This document shows, in pieces, positions 54,659 through 64,000 of a stretch of DNA of 64,000 nucleotides (positions are counted from its first letter, which is position 1; every line of letters starts with the position of its first letter). The notes under the pieces were generated by a model. It saw nothing but the letters and a program-made list of their open reading frames with translations, was not told where the DNA came from and did not search any database. The position numbers and the translations under genes are program-made. The stretch comes from Romanomermis culicivorax (taxonomy: Eukaryota > Nematoda > Enoplea > Mermithida > Mermithidae), in the NCBI GenBank assembly GCA_963922205.1, contig CAWUHX010000043.1, forward strand, positions 1,510,685 to 1,574,684, written 5' to 3'.

Positions 54659-54697
54659 TGCCCGACGGATATTGTGGTCTAAAAATCCAGGAGAGAT

Positions 54698-55851
54698 TTA
54701 AATTTTAGACAGACATACTCTACTAACTCTTTATGTGCATTTTCATGACCCTTTTTAAACTCTTTGGGTAATTTTACCCACTATTACTCCTTTAACCTTT
54801 GGGGAAAACTCTAGCACCTTTGTGCAGAACACCGTTTTAACTTTTGAAACTTTTGAAATTTTTTGGAGCCGGAACTTGATTTTTAGCCTTTCTGGCTGTT
54901 GGGTGTCCCTTTATAGAAACCAAAATTGATAGGCAAAAGCATGTGAAATTAGGTGTTTTCCACTCTAAACCCAACACACTCTTGCTACTCGATGAGCTCA
55001 ATCGATCACAACCTTGATCTCCGTGACTAACTCCTGCTAATCCCTTTCTTCGCCGCTTTGCAGAAACCAGAGGGAGCGGGAATGACAAAAAACCTCCCCT
55101 AATCGGATCACCTAATTCAACCGAAGTCTTTTTCGGATCACCTAGGTTCGGCCCTTGCCACCCCCTTCTACCTAATTTTTTGTGTTAAATTCTCAACTCC
55201 CAGTTGGTAGCTCCTCCGAGAAAGGGCACAGAAACAGTCTTACAAAACACCCCTGACGAGCGTAACCTCCGCTCATTTCCTTACCTAACTATTTACAAAT
55301 ATAAAATTATTGCTTACTGTCGACCAAAAAAAAGCGATTATTCTGCTGGCGGGTGCGGCTCCCCAAATTGGATTTCGTCGTCCCTCGGGTTGTACGTCCG
55401 AGTACACTCGTTCAGCGTACCCATTCGAAAAATTTTCTGGGCCCGATTCTTTGCACCGAAAGAATTTTAAAATTTTTAAAACCGGATTTGCAGCTGTGAA
55501 AAGTAGACAGATGTATAAAACATTTACAGTCTATTCCCTTGTGGCTGCAAATTACCTCACGGGAGGGTTCTCCGTTCACAATTTTTCGAAAAAGATTTGA
55601 AAATGAAGAGCAGACGCGGGACACGACTTTTGAAAGTTTTGAATGCTTTTGGAGTGTTAACCAAGAAGTTGTAAAATGAAAAATTTACGAAAACGGGTCT
55701 TTCGCTTTAAAAGCTTTTCCCCTGCTTCTTTAAAACACAATCCTACATTTCAAAAAATATGAAAACAGATTTTAACCATTACAAAACACAATTAGAATAA
55801 ATATTTATTAAATATACAAAATAAACACACGCAAATCAGCAGATTTTGCCG
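54698..55851. other. Non-coding spacer between pol and the exonuclease module
   Basis: 1.15 kb inside the element without a credible frame on the minus strand. It is long for a Gypsy pol-to-ORF3 gap and could hold a promoter or splice acceptor for the downstream module. I see no specific signal. Confidence 0.4.
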
Positions 55852-57849
55852 CTACGAAACTACACCGGGCGTCGCACTACTCTCCGCTAATTGCGAAGGT
55901 ACAGTAAGACGATTCGATCGATTTTTTACGTAGTTCTGCCATCGTGTAGTCTGGTAGCAAAAAATTTTCAGCCTACTTGCTGAAACCTTTTGCCGTAGCA
56001 AAAGATTATCATAACGTGCAATTGTTATGACATTATCCTCTAACCTGGAAACATCAGTTATAATGAAGGGTCCTTCCCAAGTTAAGCCTAGTTTCTTTTG
56101 CTTATCAACTTTAAGAAGTACCCAATCATTTTCTTTAAAAACCGAGGTTTTAATTTTCTTGTCGAAATATCTTTTGCTAGCTTCCGCTGCTTTCTGGATA
56201 TTTTCGGCAATAATACCATAAAGCCTGGTTAAATGGTCTGTTAGGATGAATTTGTATGCCTCATAATTCATGGGCATTACTATTTTAAGGGCTTTTGACA
56301 AATTCATCCCGAACTTTGCCTCATGGCCCCGTAACAACGCAAATGGCGAGGCCTTCGTCACTGCGTGTGGGGTAGCATTGTAGGCAAAGACCACTGATTT
56401 GAGATATCTTGGCCAGCTATCGGGTTCACCAATAGCTACTTTTCTCAGTTGTTTTATTAGAGTTTGGTTGAACCTCTCTACCATACCATTACCCTGAGGG
56501 TGGTAAGCAGTAGTGAAGATCTTCTTACACTCTAATAAATCACAAACTGATTTCATTAAATCCGAAGTAAAACAAGATCCATTGTCACTTAGGAGTTTGG
56601 TTGGTGTTCCATGCCTAAATATTATAGCTTCTAAGAACGCATTCACAACTGAATTTGCTGATTGATCTGGGATCATCTCAGCTTCAACCCATTTTGTGAA
56701 ATAGTCCTGAAAAACTATGACATAAGGCATTCTTTCTCCCAAAGGCGAAATTCCTACTATATCCACAGATACAATGTCGAATGGACCTTGTGGCACAATG
56801 GGTATCAACGGAGGAATGGATGGCTTTCCTGCAGTTGCCATTTGACAGACAACGCAGTATTTTATCCATTCCATGACATCTTTTTCCATGCCAGGCCACC
56901 AATAGTGCAATTTCATGACACTCAGAGTTCTTTTGAAACCCTGGTGTGTCATTATTACAGCACCATGGTGCCGATGCAGTACAGAGTCCCTGAGGTTTGC
57001 GGGTATGACCAATTGGTCTTCGCTTTCTGCCTCAGTTTCCCTATACAATACATCATTTTCTTCGTAGAACCCAGTGTGATACTTCGTGGTGCTATTTGCA
57101 CCTAATCTATCCCAGATTGGCTTTAAGCTTTCGTCTGCTTTTTGCAGTTTGCTCATCAAGTCATCTGGGATCAGGCCAATAGATATCTCTTTTTCTCCTG
57201 ATGTTCCTGGTTTATCAAATTCTTCTTCCTTTCTCGGGTGTAACCACTGCACATTGTCTTGTTTCTTAGGTGTCGCAGATTTATCAGTTTCCTGATTTTC
57301 TTTCTGCACCTTTTCTGAAGCACGAGCTTTGCTTCGGGTTACTACCGCTTCTACTCCTTTAGAATGCTCTCTTTCCTCCTCAGGACTAATTCGAGCATCC
57401 TCTTCTTCCTTTTTATCCTTGTGGGATTTATTCTTTTCGGGGATGTTGTTCCTCTCGGCCATCAAGGAAATTTGTTGTTGTTCTTGTTGTTCTTTTATTA
57501 TTCCTTTGACATCGGAGGAAACAACATCCGACTTGAACATACTTTCCCACTTGGGTGGTGATTTCACCACATCCTCTGGCTCATCCTTTCTAGAGAGAAA
57601 GTCAGCCATAGCATTTTGTCTACCTGGCACGTATTCTAACTTGTGGTTGTATTGATTTATGATCGCATACCACCATTTCAATTTGTCATTTGTTGTGGTA
57701 TTAACTTTCATTGATAACAGTGGTCTGTGATCTGTCTTAATCAATACTTTCTGCCCCAATAAATAGTGCCGATAGATTTTGAGGCCGTAGATAATCGCCA
57801 GGCACTCCCTTTCAGTTGTGCACCACTTTTTCTCGTCCTCCTTTAGCAC
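55852..57849 (-). pseudogene. Gypsy pol, part 2: end of RNase H and integrase
   Basis: 665 residues, in the same frame as the preceding part after one TAG. The first 120 complete RNase H (WCTTERECLAI with the Glu, IKTDHRPL with the Asp, and YVPGRQNAMADFLSR). A charged linker follows. Integrase has the HHCC zinc module (about residues 293-335: HHGAVIMTH and CVVCQM) and the D,D(35)E core: SVDIVG near 361, SDNGSCF near 421, and GMVERFNQ near 457. After it comes a GPF/Y-type module (WEGPFIITDVS). There is no chromodomain. Integrase inserts the cDNA copy into host DNA. Frame integrity across 2 kb suggests that the nonsense mutation is fairly recent. Confidence 0.92.
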
Positions 57850-57870
57850 ACGGCTATTGTATGCTATGAC

Positions 57871-59838
57871 CTACTTGTCATCTCCAGATTCTTGATATAG
57901 AACAGCCCCTAGTGCTGTTCCACTGGCATCGGTTTGTAGAATGAATTGGGCTGAGCCATCCATTACTGGGTACCTAAGAAATGGAACTGATACCAGTGCT
58001 TCTTTCAAAGCATTAAATGCTTTGTAATGATCCTCTGTGATGAGCCATTTATTCCTTTTCTTGGCCGTCAGCTTATACAAAGGTTCTGCGTGCTTTGCCA
58101 GATGTGGTATAAATTTTTTACACCACTGGAGCATTCGGAGAAACCTTTGCATACGCTTGACCGAGTCCTGGAATTCTAACTCCTTTATAGCTTGCACTTT
58201 TTTCGGATCGGGCGAAATTCCATTAGAATCCAAAATGTGACCAAGAAAATGTACCTTCGTTGGTAGGAATTCGCATTTTTCGGGTTTAAGTGTAAGCTGG
58301 GCTCGTCTCAGAGCATCTAGGACCAATTTCAAATTTTCTATGTGTTCCTCGAACGTATTCGAGAACACTATGATATCGTCTATGTAAACTAGACATATCT
58401 TCCACACATGAGGATGAAGGATTCTTTCCATCATCCTCTGGAACTCGGCTGGTGCATTTTTCAGTCCAAAGGGCATTACTTTGAACTGAAACAACCCTTC
58501 TTGACACAGGAAAGCAGTTTTTTCTTTACTGCCTTCTTCCATTGGCACTTGCCAATAACCAGACTTAAGGTCAAGAGTCGTATAAAATTTTGCTCTCCCG
58601 AGGCAGTCCAGATAATCATCCATTCTTGGTATTGGATATCGATCATCCTTCGTAACCTCGTTCAAGCCTCTGAAATCAACAACCGGCCTGAGCGACCCAT
58701 CTTTCTTCCCTACTAGGAATAATGGCGCCGCCCAGGGCGATCTTGATGGCTCTATGACTCCTTTGTCTAGCATTTCCTGCACATGTTGTCTGATATATGG
58801 TCGACGTTCAATGGCAGCTCTGTAGTAATGTTTCGCCACAGGGCTAGCATCACCTGTATTAATTTTACAAGTAAGATGGGGAGTAGTTGTCAGAGGATCA
58901 TGAGGTAGGCTAAATACATCTCGGTATTTCACGAGTTGCCGTATGGCCATCTCTTTCTGATCCTCTGACACTGTAGCTTTAGAGATCATTTTGTACAATG
59001 CTTCCAGAAACACAACTCCATCGAATTTTGATTCCTTGGCATCGAAAATGCCCTCTAGGCTACTTTCTCCACTATTTCCTGCCTGTAAAATTGATACACT
59101 TGATTCTCCCCGAAATACGGAGTTACAGTAGCCAAGAACTTGATTAGGTTCTATCAGGCAACCGGAACCCGTATTATTGGAGATCATCAATACAAAGTCC
59201 CCCTTTGAACCGTCAACTATAGTATCATCTATTCTGAATCTCGTTTCTGAATCATCTCCTTCTATGATGATTCCATTTATTCTATTTGCTGAGGATTTAT
59301 TCCACAATTTAGCTTTCACTAGCTGATTAGTCCCGTGTGGAATGTAAATTCTATTACAAGCCACTACTGGAACTAGATCTTCCAGCTGCTCAATTGTCGA
59401 ACATTGATCTTCTTCAATAGAATCTTCTTGTATTGATTCTGCTATCATCGGATTATGCATCCCAACTATTGGAATTGCTTTCTTATCAGATGTTAACAAA
59501 TCAATACTTTTCTTCACACCCATCATATTCATTGAACCTTTTCCAAAATCTATTACTGTATTGACTTCTGGATGCGCCAAGAAGTCTGTTCCCAATATCA
59601 AATCCTCTGCGGACCCTGGTATTATGATAGCTTTAACTGGAAAACGGCCATAATCACATTGCATTTGAAATTGAACGTAACCATGTGCACTAACTACTTT
59701 ACTATTGGCGACAGTGACTTTTAGGATCTTAGGGTACGCTGTATACTCCCGTCCAAGTGATTTTTTCAAGAAATCACCCGACATCACCAAACACTGAGCT
59801 CCTGTGTCAATTAGTGTCTTTGCAGTAGTAGAACACAC
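57871..59838 (-). pseudogene. Gypsy pol, part 1: protease, reverse transcriptase, start of RNase H
   Basis: 655 residues. The aspartic protease active site DTGAQC is at residues 11-16, directly at the truncation edge, and is intact here. RT spans about 340-520: SPWAAPLFLVGKKDGSLRPV, TTLDLKSGYWQV, PFGLKNAPAEFQ, and the catalytic VYIDDIIVFS near residue 483. RNase H begins with FILQTDASGTALGAVLYQ. The frame stops at TAG (57871) after GDDK, and the protein plainly continues in the same frame, so this is a single nonsense change. The acid residues of RT (LDL and YIDD) are conserved. Confidence 0.93.
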
Positions 59839-59842
59839 ATTT

Positions 59843-60130
59843 GACGAAAATCAAGATTTTTTGATTTATTTTCCCAAATGATATTGACTAATAACTAAAC
59901 CATCATCAGTTGGGGACGGTCACAGAACTTTTTCCTTGCTGAAAATTTAAATTTTTGGTTGATTGTCAGACTATTGAATTTCAGTTGCATGCTTTCAAAA
60001 ATGATTTTTTGCATTTTGTCTGACTACAGAAAAATAATTGTTTTGGCTGAAAAATTAGAACGCTTAGTGAGGAAATGAATGTTGAAAGGATTCATTTTCC
60101 TGTGTTCTAAAATATTAAATTCCTAAAAAA
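59843..60130 (+). repeat. Dispersed repeat abutting the truncated Gypsy element
   Basis: It matches 15855-16200 in direct orientation (GACGAAAATCAAGATTTTTT, GACGGTCACAGAA, GCATGCTTTCAAAA, TTCATTTTCC.GTGTTCTAAAATAT). Either the Gypsy copy inserted or recombined here, or a deletion joined the two. Confidence 0.7.
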
Positions 60131-60547
60131 ACTTACCCACCACTAACCCTCGATGTGCATGTATATGTTCTAAATAAAAATCAAATTTGTTGTTCAAAAT
60201 GCAGTTTTGATAATTTTACATTCTGGAGTGGAGAAAAAGATGGGGTCGGTTATTTCTCAAATAGGGAACTCTATGAAAATTGGAGTCAAAAATTTTTTTT
60301 GCAATGACAGATTCTATCTTTATACAAATAAGTTCTAACTTCAAACATCATGGAAAGCTTCATCAAAAATTTTTTATGCTATTGACAACTTTTTGACTTG
60401 ATGTGACTGAGTGGTCAAATTGAGCTTCGTTTGTTTGTGTGTGCCTTCCTACCCTATGTGTTGCATTATAATTGTTCAGGAATTAACATATTCATTTATT
60501 TATATTTATACTCATGAAATTGTCACAAACTTCCATCATTATTCTTG
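60131..60547. other. Short AT-rich spacer, nothing recognised
   Basis: Separates the dispersed repeat from the 5' LTR of the plus-strand Gypsy copy. No gene and no repeat match were seen. Confidence 0.4.
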
Positions 60548-61150
60548 TGTCAGGGATGGACATAGTCTATCTCCAGGTTGTGAAGAAATAGCCAAAGTCG
60601 ACGCGTTTTGCGTCGACGCCAATTTGCACAGACACCGTGCATAAATATGCCGGTCGTCTATGTTTTTGGTCATTCATTGATTGTTTGTTTTGTTTTCATT
60701 AAAGAAGAAAATCGGCGGCCCACTTGGGCATTATTTTATATTATTTTGTTATTTTATTTGTGGTGGAGCACTTCTGCCTTAAATACAACGACCCGCGGCC
60801 GACAGCCTTTGGATTACTCGCAGCGGAGGGAACGCAGGTTAGACCCCGGATTTCTGGAGAGCCACCCAGCGTGCAAGTCCACATTTACAACTCAGTTCTC
60901 GGCCTGACTTCTGATTTTGCCCCTGGTTTGAAGTTACTTGAGCTCAGGGTGTTATCTTATCTTCTGCAGTTCTTCGGGACGAAAGCAGGAGATCTTTGTT
61001 GATTTGGAGACTGACCGAACTGTTGCAAGCTTATTCTACCTAAGGTTTCGGCCTGATTAGGTGAATTAGTGAGTGACTGATTAGGTCTATTTTTGGTATC
61101 AAATCCTTTCTTTATATTTCTCAACCTCAACCCCAAGTCTCATTTCAACA
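60548..61150 (+). repeat. 5' LTR of the plus-strand Gypsy element (603 bp)
   Basis: It starts TGTCAGGGATGG and ends TTTCAACA, two bases before a candidate primer-binding site TGGTGGCTTCTGAC (61153). A frame of about 90 residues inside the LTR (60650-60907) is also open in the minus-strand LTR, but the two differ by many amino acids, so coding is doubtful. Its 5' flank cannot be tested for a target duplication because the other end is outside the window. Confidence 0.9.
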
Positions 61151-61176
61151 AGTGGTGGCTTCTGACTCTCAAAGTA

Positions 61177-62607
61177 ATGGAAAATCAGAGGCAAATTCGA
61201 GGAGTCAAAAAACCTATTGGTTTTTATAGAGAACTGGGAGGTTACAAAATGAGTAAAGACAACCTAGGTGGCCTCAAGAGTTCCGGTTTGCCCCGAACAC
61301 CACCGGGAAAAAAGGCTCGTGATACAGAAAAGTTAATTGTCTTAACTTCAGCTGAAACTTCAGCTGAAGAGGACAATTGCTCAGATCACAGGCCTTTATC
61401 GGTGGAAAATGAAGGCAACCGACCTACGACCTCGACAGCTGTCGAGAGGGAGGACGACGACGCGATATTATCGGCCAACGAAGATCAAATATTTAAAATT
61501 CCGTCGTCGACAAACCTACCGAAGAGAGGCGAATATTTACATCCGCCTATTATGGGACCGGCGCGTCCATTACCAAAGATGAACATTCCGGTTTTGGATC
61601 AACAGCAGCGCCGGCTGATTAATAAACCCGCCCAATTATTCGATATGTACCATCGATTATATTGGGACAATGAGCGGGAAGAACACCGCGAAATTCCTCG
61701 AAAGAGCTCATTAGAGGACAAATTGGACCAGATCATGAACAGGTTAGATGTTTATGATAGCATATTCGCCAACATTGCTAATACAGGTTCACAGAAAGCC
61801 AGTAAGGCAAATGAACCAAGGCAAAGCAATGCTGGCTGTTTGGAACAAGGCGGTGCATTGAAGTTTGAGCAGGGCCAGGAAGAGTTAGTGTGGCAAAATG
61901 ATGGCATCACTCTTCAGCAAGACTGTAGACGGAAAGACCAAAAGTCAAGTCTCGGTCCTAAAGAGCAGTATATGTCTCATTTGCCCACTACCTCAAAAGT
62001 GGAGCAGAGAGTGAGTAGTTGTGGTTTTGACGAAGGCCTAAAAAACCCAAGTCTGATAAATCCAACTATCTCACAACAGAGCAGTTGTATTAGGGGAGAG
62101 ACCCCAAGTGTCAGGCAGCAGGTCATGCCTACAATGATTCCGATTGATCCAGCTTTATGGGTTAATCCGGCTCAAGTAGGCCCAACTGTCTATGACATCG
62201 AAAGGGCGATCAAACCGAAATTACTGCAATCTGATATGCCAAGTAAACAGGTTCTTGCTTTTCTAGTGGAGCTAGAAGGTGAGTTTGGAAAGAATACTCC
62301 CGATGAGGTGAAACTAGAAGCATTAACCCGCTTGTCAAGGGACTTGCCGAAAGAATTGGCCGAAGAGTCAATAACATATAGGGAGGCCCGAGACAAGATT
62401 TTGAACTATTGTGCTCCAGATTGTAACCTGGACATGCTCAAACGGGATTTATTGGATATTAAGCAGGAACCCGATGAAGCAGCAACCAAATTTTTAAAAA
62501 GGGTTCGAGCACATGTGAATCTCGTTTATCAGAGTGAAACAAAAGAGTTTAAAAATAAAATAATCATTGAAACCTTCTTCTATAGGAGTTCTTTGACTTA
62601 TCAATAA
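61177..62607 (+). pseudogene. Gypsy gag, capsid part, ended by an in-frame stop
   Basis: 477 residues from the ATG at 61177, 27 bases after the LTR. The N-terminal third is polar, then comes MGPARPLPKMNIPVLDQQQRR. A capsid-like C-terminal region (about 350-470) reads DVKLEA-type helices with MLKRDLLDIKQEPDEAATKFLKRVRAHVN, the retrotransposon-gag helix pattern around the major homology position. TAA at 62605-62607 is followed by continued coding in the same frame, with no readthrough-type context, so I take it as a nonsense mutation rather than regulated termination. Gag assembles the particle in which reverse transcription occurs. Confidence 0.85.
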
Positions 62608-64000
62608 GAACTGCAGAAAGACATAACAAAATTCAAAAATTGGTATGATCTTTCGCAGGCAGTCTATGAGATAGAGTTAAAGTACCGGAATGCGATTAGA
62701 ACATTTGGGCCAAGAGAGCAGCCCATGATGATAAATACGGCACAAGCGGAAATTGCTGAGGAGCAGCAAGCCGATGTGAATGTAATCCAAAGACCTTATG
62801 AAAGCGCCCAAAAATGCAATAGGGACTTTAGAAGACCAAACACAGAAAGGCAAACTCCAATGCAATTCTCGCAAAATCAATTGATAGATATAGCAGATGA
62901 TGAAGTACTTGAAGTACCTCCGCAACAGGCCATAATGCCTCGGCAACAGCCTGTTGAGGAGCCAAAAAAGGACTCCCTCATGGTGGCTTTATCTAAAGAG
63001 TTTATCAAAATGGCACAATGTTATGAAGAGATTAGGAACTCGACCAAAGCTCAAGAGGAAGCCATAACTGCTTTAACTCAGAAAGTTGATAAAGCGAAAG
63101 CGAAAAGTCAACAAGAGGTTCAGCAGCGAAAATGGTGTACTTACCACGAAAATAACACTCACAACACGATTGATTGTAGAACCTTGAATTTTTATAAAGG
63201 TCTGCAAAATCGTGGAAGGGGTGGAAATAGTGGAAGAGGCTTTGGAAGAGGAAGTCCTAGAAGAAGTTTTGGAAATTTCCGAGGTAGAGGAAATTTCAGA
63301 GGTAATTTCAGAGGAAATTACGGAGGAAGTAGAGGAGGTTTTGGTAACGAAGGCGAAAGGGGAGCTTATCAAGTTTCGTTTCCTGACGACGAGGCGGAAA
63401 ATTTGCAAGAATATGCTGAGTTTCAGGAATACGTAAAGTTGAAGAAGCTCATGGAGCAGATGAGATTGTTACAGGCTACCACCCAGCTGATGTTACCAGG
63501 ACCAAATCTAATGGACCAACAACCAGTAATCGCAAATCAGAGTTCAAATACCCTGTTGATTCCGCAAAAGGTAGTTAGTCCGTCGCAAGCCTCCGGGCAG
63601 ACAGATCAACCGCCAAGTAGTGGTGTCAATAGTGTACAGCAAGAACCAATGATGGAGATGAAGTTGTGTGGTTTACACAATTGTGCCATGGAGAAAGAGG
63701 AAAATGTGCCAGAAATGGAATGCAGTGTCAAGTATGGGAGAAAGGCGACTACAGATGAACTGGATATGTTAGCAAAATACCCTAGAACACAGCCATTTCA
63801 CATTAAAGTAACTGTGTGTCCTACTACTGCAAAGGCACTGATTGACACGTTAGCTCAGTGTTCGGTGATGTCGGGTGATTTCTTGAAAAAATCACTTGGA
63901 CTGAAGTATACAGCGTACCCTAAGATCCTAAAAGTCACTGTCGCCAATGGTAAAGTACTTAGTGCACATGGTTACGTTCAATTTCAAATGCAATGTGATT
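62608..64000 (+). pseudogene. Gypsy gag nucleocapsid and start of protease (partial)
   Basis: The same frame as gag continues without a stop to the window end. It holds a zinc knuckle of the unusual form C-x2-H-x4-H-x4-C (WCTYHENNTHNTIDC, near 63132-63177), an RGG/RGN-rich stretch (63210-63350), and the protease start. The protease active site reads DTLAQC instead of DTGAQC (63844-63861); the Gly after the catalytic Asp-Thr is replaced by Leu, which should abolish activity. Gag, protease and presumably pol are thus one continuous frame in this family. Confidence 0.85.

Larger units (their letters stand above)
49171..59842 (-). mobile_element. Ty3/Gypsy retrotransposon, 5'-truncated, with extra 3' coding module
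   Basis: Minus-strand order: protease, RT, RNase H and integrase (59838-55852), a 1.15-kb spacer, exonuclease and further proteins (54658-50587), a small basic frame, then the 3' LTR (49171-49771). Similarity to the plus-strand copy stops at 59842, two codons before the protease start, and unrelated repeat DNA follows. The 5' LTR, primer site and gag are therefore missing. Stops interrupt pol and the exonuclease, so the copy is dead. Confidence 0.9.
60548..64000 (+). mobile_element. Ty3/Gypsy retrotransposon, 5' part, continues past the window
   Basis: Same family as the minus-strand copy: LTRs align end to end, and the protease regions are nearly the same (for example FLKKSLG, KVTVAN and YVQFQMQCD). 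LTR, primer-site candidate, gag and the protease start are present in the normal order. Whether this copy retains the exonuclease module lies beyond position 64000. Confidence 0.92.

Noticed and set aside
55204..55600. Plus-strand frames of 88 and 96 residues inside the Gypsy spacer
   Set aside because: They are antisense to the element, overlap in two phases and have no recognisable content.

Overview
This window comes from an animal nuclear genome. It is AT-rich, its genes are split by GT-AG introns, and most of it is worn transposable-element DNA. Two host genes are recognised with confidence. One is a MEF2 transcription factor (21951-28390). The other is the ubiquinone-biosynthesis hydroxylase COQ7 (33227-36534). 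Both proteins look like those of a protostome invertebrate. Imperfect TTAGGC-type hexamers, the nematode telomere motif, occur in several repeats, but they are too degenerate to fix the phylum, and I do not name one.

Layout. 1-2450: terminal exon and 3' UTR of an unrecognised gene. 2451-20990: a mosaic of dispersed repeats, including a 1.2-kb solo LTR with a 4-bp target duplication, several hAT-type non-autonomous elements with 8-bp duplications, a hAT zinc-finger fragment and a 5'-truncated non-LTR reverse transcriptase. 21000-29450: CpG-rich MEF2 upstream region, the gene, and its 3' UTR. 30300-32580: two tRNA-derived SINEs, one split by a MITE, then a small FLYWCH-like gene lying between inverted arrays of a 17-bp repeat. 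33227-36534: COQ7. 38452-42816: sequence bounded by a 46-bp perfect inverted repeat with TAA duplications, and filled with smaller MITEs. 43088-44395: second copy of the 1.2-kb LTR. 45465-46262: minisatellites. 46363-48240: a nest of DNA transposons (hAT containing a long-TIR element, which contains a palindromic mini-element; the hAT also holds a PIF/Harbinger element with a Myb/SANT-like ORF).

49171-64000 holds two Ty3/Gypsy LTR retrotransposons of one family, arranged head to head. The minus-strand copy (49171-59842) has lost its 5' LTR and gag but keeps protease, RT, RNase H, integrase, about 5 kb of extra coding sequence and the 3' LTR. The plus-strand copy (60548 onward) supplies the 5' LTR, gag and protease, and runs off the window. 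Together they describe an element of the form LTR-gag-PR-RT-RH-IN-[extra module]-LTR. The extra module sits where env would lie in a retrovirus-like element. It encodes a DEDDy-type 3'-5' exonuclease, then a long unrecognised protein, an acidic coiled-coil-like segment and an RGG-rich protein. This module is the most unusual thing in the window. Both copies carry stops or a damaged catalytic site, so neither looks active as seen here.
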